From an uncultured Erythrobacter sp. (GTDB lineage: Bacteria; Pseudomonadota; Alphaproteobacteria; Sphingomonadales; Sphingomonadaceae): DNA of 64,000 nucleotides. The notes beneath the pieces were generated by a model that worked only from the letters and a program-made list of their open reading frames with translations, did not search any database and had not been told where the DNA came from. Position 1 is the stretch's first letter, and the number at the start of each line of letters is the position of its first letter. The position numbers and the translations under genes were made by a program. Of the stretch, positions 35,649-43,939 are shown piece after piece. The DNA lies in NCBI GenBank assembly GCA_947494705.1, contig CANLVN010000005.1:71835-135834 (forward strand), in the 5' to 3' direction.

Positions 35649-36104
35649 CTATATCTCGCTTTCCTCGGCCCAATCATGGCCATCGGCCTTGATCGTCAGC
35701 CGCATGGTCCAGCGGCCCGGATCGACGGTCTCGATCGAACGAAACCGTCCGTCTCCGACCGGCGCGAAGGTCAGGCTGGCATATTCATGAACCCCGATCG
35801 GGCGCCGCAATTCAGCGCTGACCTGCGCGTGCCGGGGCAACCCCATGGTTTCGAGAACCACATGCCCCGTCTCATCGCGCGAGCCACCGGCTGTCCAGCC
35901 AAGCGCCCTCGCCTCTTCGGCTTCGTCCAGCCACTCGTTGAAGTGCTGACTTGCGACGTAGGAGTTCTCGACCACCGTTCCGTGGAAACCACCGATCGCG
36001 TAGCTCGCCATGATAAAGTTGACGCAGGCCACGACGCCGAAGCCCGTGACCAGGATCGCGGCCATGTGCTTTCCGGTGAAAGGCTTGCTCGGTTGACGGG
36101 CCAT
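35649..36104 (-). CDS. ccoH: cbb3 oxidase assembly protein FixH/CcoH
   Basis: CcoH is a membrane-anchored factor that stays with the cbb3 complex. The product of 151 aa has one N-terminal helix (HMAAILVTGFGVVACVNFIM) followed by the FixH signature YAIGGFHGTVVENSYVASQH and FNEWLDEAEEARALGW, with a beta-rich periplasmic domain. It begins at ATG 36104, overlapping the ccoG stop by 1 bp (TGATGG). Confidence 0.93.
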   Translation of the reverse strand: MARQPSKPFTGKHMAAILVTGFGVVACVNFIMASYAIGGFHGTVVENSYVASQHFNEWLDEAEEARALGWTAGGSRDETGHVVLETMGLPRHAQVSAELRRPIGVHEYASLTFAPVGDGRFRSIETVDPGRWTMRLTIKADGHDWAEESEI

Positions 36105-37636
36105 CACTGGTCTCCCGGATTGGTAAAGGTGGTTTCCTCGCTGTCGCGCTCGGCTTGTTCGTCGAGCGAAGTCAGTTCGAAAGTGAAGCTTTCGGCACGC
36201 TCGCCCTTGGGGATGACGACATAGGCGCGCACGACGCGGGTTTCGTCTGCCGGGACTGTGACAGTCTGGGTGGCAGCAGCATCGTCGCTTGCGATCTGGT
36301 CGGTCCACATCACCGCACCCGCTGGCAGGCCCGCAAGCGCAATCTCCATGTCGCGCGGACGCGCTTCCATGTTGCGCAGGCGCAGGGTGTAAGAATTGCG
36401 AACCGAGCCGTCCTTCATCAACATGTAGGGCGGATTGCGGTCCGGCGAGACGGTGAGTTCGGTGTGCGCACGGGTGCCCAGTGCAAACAGCATCGCCACA
36501 CCAATCGACCCCCAGATGCCGAGATAGATAAAGGTGCGCGGACGCAACAGCGCCTTCCACGCAGGCTTTGCAGGAGCGCCTGCTGCCTCTGCCTCGCACT
36601 GCTCCATCGTGGCATAGTCGATCAATCCGCGCGGGCGGTCGACTTCGGCCATCACACGGTCGCACGCATCGATGCACAGGCCGCAGGTTATGCAGCCGAT
36701 CTGCTGACCTTCGCGGATGTCGATACCGGTGGGGCAGACAGCCACGCATTGCAGGCAGTCGACGCAATCGCCGTAAAGCTCTGGATTCTTCGCGGCTTTC
36801 TTGACGCTGCCGCGCTTTTCCCCGCGCCAGTCCTTGTATGTCACGATCAACGATTTTTCATCGAGCATGGCGGCCTGAATGCGCGGCCACGGGCACATAT
36901 AGATGCACACCTGTTCGCGCATGAATCCACCGAGCCAGAACGTCGTGCCGGTCAGCACCGCGACTGTCATGTAGGCGACCGGGTCGGCCTCGAGCGTGAA
37001 GAAGTCCACAAACAGCGTTGGAGCATCGGCGAAATAGAGAATCCAGGCCCCGCCGGTCAGCATGCTGATGATCAGATAGGTCGTCCACTTCGCCCCGCGC
37101 CTTGCGATCTTGGACGGGCGCCAGGGCGCCTTGTCGAGCCGGATGCGGGCATTCCTGTCGCCGTCGAAGAAACGGTCGACATGCTGGAAAAGGTCGGTCC
37201 ACACGGTCTGCGGGCAGGCATAGCCGCACCATGCCCTTCCCACCGCGCTGGTGACAAGGAACAGGCCGATCCCCGCCATGATCAGCAGACCGGCCACGAA
37301 GTAGAATTCGTGCGGCCAGATCTCGATGTCGAACATGTAGAAGCGGCGATTGGCCAGGTCGATGAGCACCGCCTGGTCCGGAGCATAGGGCCCGCGATCC
37401 CACCTGATCCACGGAGTGCCGTAGTAGATGCCCAGCGTCACCAACATCACCAGCCACTTGAACCGGCGGAAAGGCCCGTCGATCCGCTTGTTATGGACCG
37501 CCTTGCGCTTCTCGTAGAGCTTTGGCGTGGGCTGGGGCGGCCGGGCCTTGACGATCGGGTCGGCCTCTACCTGCGGAAGAGCGCCTCCCCAATCGCGTTT
37601 GCCGTCCGGCCGTTCGAGCTGATCAGGATTGGCCAT
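36104..37636 (-). CDS. ccoG: cbb3 oxidase accessory ferredoxin-like protein CcoG/FixG
   Basis: CcoG is a membrane iron-sulfur protein that reduces copper for cbb3 assembly. The 510-residue product has five or six membrane helices, an RAWCGYACPQTVWTDLFQHV motif, and two 4Fe-4S binding motifs at CVDCLQCVAVCPTG and CITCGLCIDACDRV. The C-terminal IG-like domain is present. ATG 37636 (MANPDQLERP) sits 14 bp inside the end of ccoP and is preceded by GGAG. Length is normal. Confidence 0.96.
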   Translation of the reverse strand: MANPDQLERPDGKRDWGGALPQVEADPIVKARPPQPTPKLYEKRKAVHNKRIDGPFRRFKWLVMLVTLGIYYGTPWIRWDRGPYAPDQAVLIDLANRRFYMFDIEIWPHEFYFVAGLLIMAGIGLFLVTSAVGRAWCGYACPQTVWTDLFQHVDRFFDGDRNARIRLDKAPWRPSKIARRGAKWTTYLIISMLTGGAWILYFADAPTLFVDFFTLEADPVAYMTVAVLTGTTFWLGGFMREQVCIYMCPWPRIQAAMLDEKSLIVTYKDWRGEKRGSVKKAAKNPELYGDCVDCLQCVAVCPTGIDIREGQQIGCITCGLCIDACDRVMAEVDRPRGLIDYATMEQCEAEAAGAPAKPAWKALLRPRTFIYLGIWGSIGVAMLFALGTRAHTELTVSPDRNPPYMLMKDGSVRNSYTLRLRNMEARPRDMEIALAGLPAGAVMWTDQIASDDAAATQTVTVPADETRVVRAYVVIPKGERAESFTFELTSLDEQAERDSEETTFTNPGDQ

Positions 37637-38588
37637 CGTCTCCAGCCTCCGCCGATGCGGCGACATTGTCAGTCTCTGCATCGGCTTCATTTTCCACCTC
37701 GACCGGCGCTTCGGCCTCACCGCCACCGCGCGAGTGGACATAGGTCGCAAGCATCTTGATCGTGACGGGGTCGAGCTTGTCGCTCCATCCCGGCATCACG
37801 CCGTGACGGGGGGCGAGGATCTGCCGCCGGATGCTCGCGGGGCTGTCGCCATAGAGCCAGATTGCATCGTTGAGTGCAGGCGCGCCCATCGCGCGGTCAC
37901 CTGCTCCATCCGTTCCGTGGCACGCGGCGCAATTGGTGTCGAACAGCTGCGCACCGGCAGCGCTACCCTGCGTTTCTCCGCTCAGCGAGCGGACGTGGCT
38001 GACCAGCGCATTCACCTGCCCGTCGTTGAAGACACCTTCGAAGGCCGGCATGTAGGTGACGCGGGTCTCGTCCGAGCCTTCCCAGCGGATACCGTGGGTC
38101 AGCGTGTATTGAATGTCGGTGAGCGAGCCGCCCCACAGCCAATCATCGTCGTTGAGGTTCGGATAGCCATATTGCTCATACCCCGCTGCGCCCGCTCCGT
38201 GGCACTGGACGCAGTGCTGCCGGAAGGCCGCGGCCCCGCCCGAGATCGCCTGGTTGAGGAGTTCGGGGTCCGCCGAAAGCTTGGTGATATCGGTCGCCGC
38301 GATTCTTTCGAAAGTGCTGCGCCGCGCGACGTCGGCCGCGCTCATCTCTTTGCTGAGCTGCCCACGGCTCGTCCACCCGAGCACGCCTTCGGTCGCCTGG
38401 TTGACCATCGGCCATGCAGGATACAGCACGACATAAACCGCCGCCCATGCGATCGTCGCATAGAAGGTCCAAAGCCACCAGCGCGGCAGCGGGGTGTTGA
38501 GCTCCTGGATGCCGTCCCATTCGTGGCCGACGAATTCGGTGCCGGTCGGCTCGTCGATATTGCTATTCTGGCGCGGTTTTTCAGACAT
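37623..38588 (-). CDS. ccoP: cbb3-type cytochrome c oxidase subunit CcoP
   Basis: CcoP is the membrane-anchored dihaem cytochrome c that delivers electrons to CcoN. After a short N-terminus (HEWDGIQELNTPLPRWWLWT) and a membrane helix come two c-haem sites, QHCVQCHGAG and TNCAACHGTDG, each with a distal Met region (YMPAFEG and VMPGWSD). The 321-residue length is usual. The acidic C-terminal tail is longer than in many relatives. Confidence 0.96.
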   Translation of the reverse strand: MSEKPRQNSNIDEPTGTEFVGHEWDGIQELNTPLPRWWLWTFYATIAWAAVYVVLYPAWPMVNQATEGVLGWTSRGQLSKEMSAADVARRSTFERIAATDITKLSADPELLNQAISGGAAAFRQHCVQCHGAGAAGYEQYGYPNLNDDDWLWGGSLTDIQYTLTHGIRWEGSDETRVTYMPAFEGVFNDGQVNALVSHVRSLSGETQGSAAGAQLFDTNCAACHGTDGAGDRAMGAPALNDAIWLYGDSPASIRRQILAPRHGVMPGWSDKLDPVTIKMLATYVHSRGGGEAEAPVEVENEADAETDNVAASAEAGDDGQS

Positions 38589-38742
38589 GGTCGTCTTCCT
38601 TGAAAATCGAGTTTTTCGCCTGCTCCACGCCTTCGCGAGAGCGGGGGAGGAAGTGCCAGCCGCACAACAGCAGGTAGAGGCCGACGATCATGATCAGGCC
38701 GTAGCTGTCGGCGAAGTGGCGAAAGGCGTCGTAGAAGCTCAT
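38581..38742 (-). CDS. ccoQ: cbb3-type oxidase subunit CcoQ
   Basis: CcoQ is a small stabilising subunit of the cbb3 oxidase. The 53-residue product runs [20 protein letters not shown], then [20 protein letters not shown], with one membrane helix and a C-terminal charged tail ([11 protein letters not shown]). It starts at ATG 38742 with an ATGA overlap to ccoO, and its stop overlaps ccoP by 8 bp. Position and topology identify it although the sequence is short. Confidence 0.92.
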   Translation of the reverse strand: MSFYDAFRHFADSYGLIMIVGLYLLLCGWHFLPRSREGVEQAKNSIFKEDDHV

Positions 38743-39515
38743 CGACCGGTCTCCTCGGAGAGTTCGGCCTGCGCCGCCGCGCTATCGACATCGACCAGCG
38801 TACCGAGCATCTGGAGATAGGCGATCAGCGCATCCATCTCCGTCACGCGCGTCGGGTCGCCGTCGTAGTCGCGGATCTGGGCCTTGGGATACCGCTGTTT
38901 GAGGTCCCCCGGGTCCATGTCCGGATCGGCCTGCGCGAACAGGTCGTTCCCGGCGGCCTCGATATCGGCCTCGGTATAGGGAACGCCCACACGCGAAAGC
39001 GCGGTCAGGTTGGCCGAGATGTCGGCGACCTTGAGAGGTGTTTCCGCGAGGAAGCCGTATTGCGGCATGATGCTCTGCGGCACGACACTCTGCGGATTGG
39101 TGAGGTGCTGGACGTGCCATTCGTCCGAATAGCGTCCGCCCACGCGCGCCAGGTCTGGCCCGGTCCGCTTCGAGCCCCACTGGAACGGGTGGTCGTACAT
39201 GCTCTCGGCGGCAAGGCTGTAATGGCCGTAGCGTTCGACCTCGTCGCGGAACGGACGGATCATCTGGCTGTGGCAGACATAGCAGCCTTCGCGGATGTAA
39301 ATGTCTCGCCCTGCCTGTTCGAGCGGAGTGTAGGGACGCATCCCGTCGACTTCCTCGATCGTGTTCTCCAGATAGAACAGCGGCGTGATCTGGACGAGGC
39401 CGCCAATCGCTACGGTTACGAAGGTCGCGATGGCGAGCAGGGTGATGTTCTTCTCGAGCTTCTTGTGCCCTTCGAAGACGCCCTGCGGTGGTGCTTCTGA
39501 ATGTGTGTCGCTCAT
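38739..39515 (-). CDS. ccoO: cbb3-type cytochrome c oxidase subunit CcoO
   Basis: CcoO is the membrane-bound monohaem cytochrome c subunit. The 258-residue protein has an N-terminal helix ([20 protein letters not shown]), the haem site [20 protein letters not shown] and a downstream [12 protein letters not shown] that can supply the Met ligand. It follows ccoN by 11 bp and overlaps ccoQ by 4 bp. Confidence 0.97.
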   Translation of the reverse strand: MSDTHSEAPPQGVFEGHKKLEKNITLLAIATFVTVAIGGLVQITPLFYLENTIEEVDGMRPYTPLEQAGRDIYIREGCYVCHSQMIRPFRDEVERYGHYSLAAESMYDHPFQWGSKRTGPDLARVGGRYSDEWHVQHLTNPQSVVPQSIMPQYGFLAETPLKVADISANLTALSRVGVPYTEADIEAAGNDLFAQADPDMDPGDLKQRYPKAQIRDYDGDPTRVTEMDALIAYLQMLGTLVDVDSAAAQAELSEETGR

Positions 39516-39526
39516 CGTGAGTATCC

Positions 39527-41197
39527 CTATTCCGCAGGTTGAGCTTGAGGTTGAGAGGCCGGGAGGGGGCGATCGGCCTCCTCGTCATGCGGCGTATCGC
39601 TCATCGGCGCTTCATCGCGCTGATATCCGGCGATGGTCATCCAGACGTTGTAGATCATGATGATAGCGCCCGAGAGATAGAGCAGCCCGCCAAAGGCCCG
39701 CATCAGGTACATCGGGTGAAGCGCCGCGACAGTATCGATGAAGCTGTTCACCAGGTATCCGTCGGAGCCGTATTCACGCCACATCAGTCCTTGCGTGATC
39801 CCGGCGACCCACATGCTGGCGGCGTAGAAAACGATGCCGAGCGTCGCGAGCCAGAAGTGCCAGTTGATCAACCGGAGGCTGTAGAGCCGCTCGCGCTTCC
39901 ACAGTCGGGGCACGAGATAGTAGACGCAGGCGAAGGTGATCATACCGTTCCACCCCAGCGCACCGGAGTGCACGTGGCCGATCGTCCAGTCGGTATAGTG
40001 CGACAGCGAGTTCACCGCCTTGATCGACAACATCGGCCCTTCGAAGGTGCTCATGCCGTAGAAGGCCAGCGCCATTACCATCATGCGGATGATCGGGTCG
40101 GTGCGGATCTTGTCCCATGCGCCGTTGAGAGTCATGAGGCCGTTGATCATCCCGCCCCAGCTCGGCATCCACAGCATGATCGAGAACACCATGCCCAGCG
40201 TCTGAGCCCAGTCGGGCAGAGCGGTATAGTGGAGGTGGTGCGGACCGGCCCAGATGTAGAGGAAGATCAGCGACCAGAAGTGGATGATCGAGAGGCGGTA
40301 GGAATAGACGGGCCGGTTCGCCTGTTTCGGCACGAAGTAATACATCATCGCAAGGAAGCCTGCGGTGAGGAAGAACCCGACCGCATTGTGCCCGTACCAC
40401 CACTGCGTCAGCGCATCCTGCACCCCGGCAAAAGCGGAATAGCTGCGCGATCCCAGCAGGCTCACCGGCATCGACAGGTTGTTGACGACGTGCAGCATCG
40501 CCACGGTCACGATGAAGGCGAGATAGAACCAGTTGGCGACGTAGATATGCGGTTCGCGACGCTTAAGAAGCGTTGCGACGAACACCGCCAGATACGCAAC
40601 CCAGACGATCGTCAGCCACAGGTCGACATACCATTCCGGCTCGGCATATTCCTTGGACTGGGTAACACCCAGCAGGTAACCGGTCGCCGCCAGGACGATG
40701 AACAGCTGGTAGCCCCAGAACACGAACCGCGCGACGCTGGGCAACGCGAGGGTGGTGCGGCAGGTGCGCTGGACCACGTAGAAACTCGTCGCGATCAGCG
40801 CATTGCCACCAAAGGCGAAAATCACCGCCGAGGTGTGCAGCGGGCGAAGGCGACCGAAATTCAGATAGGGTTCGAAATTGAGAACCGGGAAAGCAAGCTG
40901 CGCGGCAATGAAAACGCCTGCCAGCAGCCCCGCGAGTCCCCAGAACATCGTCGCGATGACACCCCAGCGGATGATGTCGTCATCGTACCGACTCTCGCCC
41001 GGAGGCATCCTGAAGATGCTTTGTGCCTTGGAGAGCGGATCGAACCGTGCGGTGGTGAAAACCGCCAGCCCGAACGCCACGATCATGACGATCAGAGCAT
41101 GTGCGGCAAATCCCGCATCCTGCGCCCCGACCATTGCTGCCAGCGCGCCCAGTGCAACAAGCAACCAGAGGCCGGCACGACCAACTACAGCTTCCAT
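39527..41197 (-). CDS. ccoN: cbb3-type cytochrome c oxidase catalytic subunit CcoN
   Basis: CcoN is the proton-pumping haem-copper catalytic subunit, active at low oxygen. The product of 556 aa has twelve helices and typical cbb3 stretches: [40 protein letters not shown] (metal-site His), [20 protein letters not shown] and [18 protein letters not shown] 41197 ([10 protein letters not shown]) is chosen because upstream in-frame residues look non-coding. The FNR-type box at 41252-41265 is 54 bp upstream. Confidence 0.97.
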   Translation of the reverse strand: MEAVVGRAGLWLLVALGALAAMVGAQDAGFAAHALIVMIVAFGLAVFTTARFDPLSKAQSIFRMPPGESRYDDDIIRWGVIATMFWGLAGLLAGVFIAAQLAFPVLNFEPYLNFGRLRPLHTSAVIFAFGGNALIATSFYVVQRTCRTTLALPSVARFVFWGYQLFIVLAATGYLLGVTQSKEYAEPEWYVDLWLTIVWVAYLAVFVATLLKRREPHIYVANWFYLAFIVTVAMLHVVNNLSMPVSLLGSRSYSAFAGVQDALTQWWYGHNAVGFFLTAGFLAMMYYFVPKQANRPVYSYRLSIIHFWSLIFLYIWAGPHHLHYTALPDWAQTLGMVFSIMLWMPSWGGMINGLMTLNGAWDKIRTDPIIRMMVMALAFYGMSTFEGPMLSIKAVNSLSHYTDWTIGHVHSGALGWNGMITFACVYYLVPRLWKRERLYSLRLINWHFWLATLGIVFYAASMWVAGITQGLMWREYGSDGYLVNSFIDTVAALHPMYLMRAFGGLLYLSGAIIMIYNVWMTIAGYQRDEAPMSDTPHDEEADRPLPASQPQAQPAE

Positions 41198-41251
41198 GAT
41201 TTCGATCCCTTCATTCCGCCGCCTCTTTAGGAGCCCGCGAAAACTCTGTGT

Positions 41252-41265
41252 TTGACCCAGATCAA
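41252..41265 (-). promoter_or_regulatory. FNR/FixK-type box upstream of ccoN
   Basis: The minus strand reads TTGATCTGGGTCAA, a near-perfect match to TTGAT-N4-ATCAA. It lies 54 bp upstream of the ccoN ATG, a typical activator position. It shares TTGATCTGG with the hemN box. Confidence 0.85.
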
Positions 41266-41453
41266 GCAGAAGCCCGTCCGGCTCTTTTTTCTTCCCATGC
41301 AAGGCGCAGCCCAGTGTCAGGCCAGCCCGATAATCCCGTATTCGGCGGCTCGACCCCTTCCGATCAAACCCGTTCCGAGTGTCAGCTCGGCATGACATTC
41401 GCTAGGCGGTCTTCCGCCGACGTTCATTGATCCATCTCAAATTTGAAAAATTC

Positions 41454-42161
41454 TCAGGCTGCCGGGGTAAGATGCCCGGCGCAAAGATTCAGTTCGGGCA
41501 GATTGCGTAGTCGCACTCTCGATCGCCCGCTGGTCTCGACCAGGCCGGCATCGCGCAGCTCACGCAGCTGACGACTCACCGTTTCAATGGTCAGGCCGAG
41601 GCTGTCGGCGATATCTCGCCGCGACATGGGCAGGTCGAGCTCGCAGACGTTGCCGTTCTGCTCGACCCCTATCCTTTCAGCCATCGTGACGAGGAAACTT
41701 GCGAGTCGCTCCTGAGCCGTTTTGCGACCCAGCGAGATCGTTTTCTCACGGCAGCGGGCCAGCGCGCGCATGGATCGGTCAAGGACCTCTTCGGTCATTC
41801 CCGATTCGTGGCGCGCGAGCTTGAAGAATTCTTCGGCCGGGAAGTAGATCAGTTCGCAATCCTCGAGCGCGCAAAGCGAATAGGAATGCGCCGCACGCGC
41901 GGGTACGAGCACGAGGTCGCCAGCGAAATGGAAAGCCACGACTTGTTCGCGCCCCTGCGAAGCGTGGGCGACCAGCTTGGTACTCCCGGCTGCGACGAAG
42001 ATGATTTGATCTCTGCCATTCCCCCTGAAAGGCGCATCGCCGGCACGCGCGCTCGCGTAGCGGGCGACTGCCTGAAACCTCAAATGGCTGGAATCCGAGC
42101 ATCCCAGGGGCAGAATTGCTGACGAAAATCGGTCGAACAGGTCGGGGAAAGTCGTTGCCAT
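41454..42161 (-). CDS. Crp/Fnr-family transcription regulator (FixK-like)
   Basis: This 235-residue regulator has a cyclic-nucleotide-binding-like beta-roll (FVAAGSTKLVAHASQGREQV), a dimer helix, and a C-terminal HTH with SRRDIADSLGLTIETVSRQL. The recognition helix E-x2-S-R (ETVSR) is the FNR type that reads TTGAT. Cys residues fall at 21, 97, 102, 137, 173 and 227. The N-terminal C-x2-C-type cluster that holds the oxygen-sensing 4Fe-4S centre of FNR is absent, so oxygen may be sensed indirectly as with FixK. It is divergent from ompW with a shared FNR box, and it probably controls ccoNOQP and hemN. Confidence 0.9.
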   Translation of the reverse strand: MATTFPDLFDRFSSAILPLGCSDSSHLRFQAVARYASARAGDAPFRGNGRDQIIFVAAGSTKLVAHASQGREQVVAFHFAGDLVLVPARAAHSYSLCALEDCELIYFPAEEFFKLARHESGMTEEVLDRSMRALARCREKTISLGRKTAQERLASFLVTMAERIGVEQNGNVCELDLPMSRRDIADSLGLTIETVSRQLRELRDAGLVETSGRSRVRLRNLPELNLCAGHLTPAA

Positions 42162-42217
42162 CGGCTTTTCTCTTGATTGCGATAGCAGTCAATTGGCTCG
42201 AACACCGTCGATCCGCA

Positions 42218-42231
42218 TTGATCTCGATCAA
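42218..42231. promoter_or_regulatory. Perfect FNR-type box between the Crp/Fnr gene and ompW
   Basis: TTGATCTCGATCAA matches TTGAT-N4-ATCAA perfectly. It is 57 bp from the regulator start and 95 bp from the ompW ATG, so it could serve autoregulation, ompW activation, or both. Confidence 0.85.
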
Positions 42232-42325
42232 TGACGCCGCACGTAGAACGGCCCAGTGCCCTCTTCACCGACAGCAAGGACCCTGGGCGGCAAGTGCCGC
42301 CACTGCTGTAGGGAAGGAAGGAATT

Positions 42326-43003
42326 ATGAAATATACTCTTGCGTTTGCATGTTCTGCGATTGCTCTTGCGATGGCTTCTGCGCCAGCAATGGCTCAGGAT
42401 CGTGCCGGAGATGTGCAACTGAAGGTGGTCGGGACTGCCGTGCTGACCGATGGTGAGATCGAAGAGGTCAATGTCGATGCCGTCGGCCTTGCCGCCGGCA
42501 CCAACACGGAAGCCAACGACAATTACGTTCCGACCATCGCGGTGGAGTATTTCTTCTCCGACAATTTCTCGATTGAGACGATCGCGGGTACAACCCAGCA
42601 CGATGTAGACGCCGTCTCGGGCTTCCCTGCCGGAACCGAACTCGTCTCCGACGCGCTGCTCCTGCCAGCAACCGTGACCGCAAAAGCGCATTTCGATGCT
42701 GGCGGGGTCAAGCCCTATGTCGGTGCGGGCGTTGCCTATTTCATCTGGCTCGACGTCGATCCGGGCGCCGCGACCATTCCTCTGGGCGTCACCGATACCG
42801 ACCTGTCCGACGAGTTCGGCTTCGTGCTTCAGGCGGGCGTCGATGTCCCTGTGGGCGATGACGGTTTCGGCGTGACCTTCGATGCCAAGCGCTACTTCAT
42901 CGGCACCACGGCCCAGTGGTACGTGAACGATACGCTGGTTATCGAGACCGAGCACGACCTCGACCCGTGGGTGCTGAGCGCAGGGATCTCCTATACGTTC
43001 TGA
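42326..43003 (+). CDS. ompW: OmpW-family outer-membrane protein
   Basis: OmpW forms a small eight-stranded barrel for hydrophobic solutes and is commonly induced at low oxygen. The 225-residue product has a signal peptide ending SAPAMAQ, the LKVVGTAVLTDGEI start, TIAVEYFFSDNFSIETIAGT, and KPYVGAGVAYFIWLDVDPG, ending GISYTF. ATG 42326 has GGAAGGAA in front. It is divergent from the Crp/Fnr regulator with a perfect FNR box between them. Confidence 0.93.
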   Translation: MKYTLAFACSAIALAMASAPAMAQDRAGDVQLKVVGTAVLTDGEIEEVNVDAVGLAAGTNTEANDNYVPTIAVEYFFSDNFSIETIAGTTQHDVDAVSGFPAGTELVSDALLLPATVTAKAHFDAGGVKPYVGAGVAYFIWLDVDPGAATIPLGVTDTDLSDEFGFVLQAGVDVPVGDDGFGVTFDAKRYFIGTTAQWYVNDTLVIETEHDLDPWVLSAGISYTF

Positions 43004-43036
43004 TTGGAGCACCCACTCGAGGGAAGGTGAGGGAGA

Positions 43037-43819
43037 TTGTCTCAGGGCCCTGAAAACCGTCCACCGCCGCCAGTGATCGTGCGGGATCTCGCGATAGCGG
43101 ATCTTCGCGCGGCGCTGGTGACCGGGTGGCGTGACTTCAGGTCTGAGCCAGCCTACGGCCTTTTCTTCGCAGGCATATTCGTGGCGGGCGGCCTAGCCCT
43201 CACTTATTTTCTCGTCGCTCGCGGTGAATTCACCTGGGCCATTCCGGCGGCGGCAGGCTTTCCTCTGATAGCGCCCTTCACGGCGGTCGGCCTCTATGAA
43301 GTCAGCCGTCGGCGCGAGCTCGGCCTTCCGATGAGCTGGCTGGCTATACTTGGCGCGGTGCGCGGACGCGGTGACGAGCAGATCCTGGCCATGGGCGTCA
43401 TCATCTTTGTCGCCTTCGGCTTCTGGGTAATCGTTGCGCATGTCATTTTTTCGATCGCCATCGTCGAAGCGGGGGCCGGATCGGAATCGCTCGACTTCCT
43501 GTTCACGCGGCCCGGCCTCGTCATGCTGCTGATCGGAAGCGCGGTCGGAGCAATCATGGCGCTGGCCTTCTATGCGGTTACCGTGGTCAGCCTGCCCATG
43601 CTGGTTGATCGCGAAGTCGATTTCCTGACCGCAGTCTTCACGAGCCTGAAGGCGTTTCGCGAGAACAGCGCCGTTCTCTTGGCGTGGGCTGTGCTGATTG
43701 CCGCGCTACTTTTTATCGCGCTGCTGCCCGCATTTCTCGGACTACTGGTCGTCCTGCCGGTTCTGGGTCATGCCACCTGGCACGTCTATCGTCGGGCGAC
43801 TGAGCGGGAAGTCCGCTGA
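43037..43819 (+). CDS. DUF2189-type integral membrane protein
   Basis: The 260-residue protein has about six hydrophobic helices (AGIFVAGGLALTYFLVARGE, IFVAFGFWVIVAHVIFSIAI, VMLLIGSAVGAIMALAFYAV and the C-terminal VLIAALLFIALLPAFLGLLV). Sequence such as FPLIAPFTAVGLYEVSRRRE and SLPMLVDREVDFLTAVFTSL is characteristic of DUF2189. It begins at TTG 43037 after a purine-rich RBS (GGTGAGGGAG), 34 bp downstream of ompW and likely cotranscribed. Function is unknown. Relatives often sit near cytochrome oxidase genes. Confidence 0.8.
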   Translation: MSQGPENRPPPPVIVRDLAIADLRAALVTGWRDFRSEPAYGLFFAGIFVAGGLALTYFLVARGEFTWAIPAAAGFPLIAPFTAVGLYEVSRRRELGLPMSWLAILGAVRGRGDEQILAMGVIIFVAFGFWVIVAHVIFSIAIVEAGAGSESLDFLFTRPGLVMLLIGSAVGAIMALAFYAVTVVSLPMLVDREVDFLTAVFTSLKAFRENSAVLLAWAVLIAALLFIALLPAFLGLLVVLPVLGHATWHVYRRATEREVR

Positions 43820-43884
43820 ATCTTCGACTTCGACAAACAAGCGCAATTTCCAGAACCCTGGCCGCCCTCTTGCTGATCCGGGCG

Positions 43885-43923
43885 GGGGCATCCATCGATC
43901 CGCCGGGCGACGATGGATGCCCC
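43885..43923. terminator. Perfect 13-bp hairpin between converging genes
   Basis: GGGGCATCCATCG (43885-43897) pairs with CGATGGATGCCCC (43911-43923) across a 13-nt loop. It lies between the ends of the DUF2189 gene and the TonB receptor gene that converge here. There is no T-run on either strand, so termination by it is plausible but not certain. Confidence 0.55.
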
Positions 43924-43939
43924 TACCCCACCTTTACCG

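Noticed and set aside
39539..41230. A 563-codon plus-strand open frame opposite ccoN
   Set aside because: Antisense of ccoN. The product is His/Arg/Pro-rich and lacks domains. The ccoN frame has all expected cbb3 motifs.
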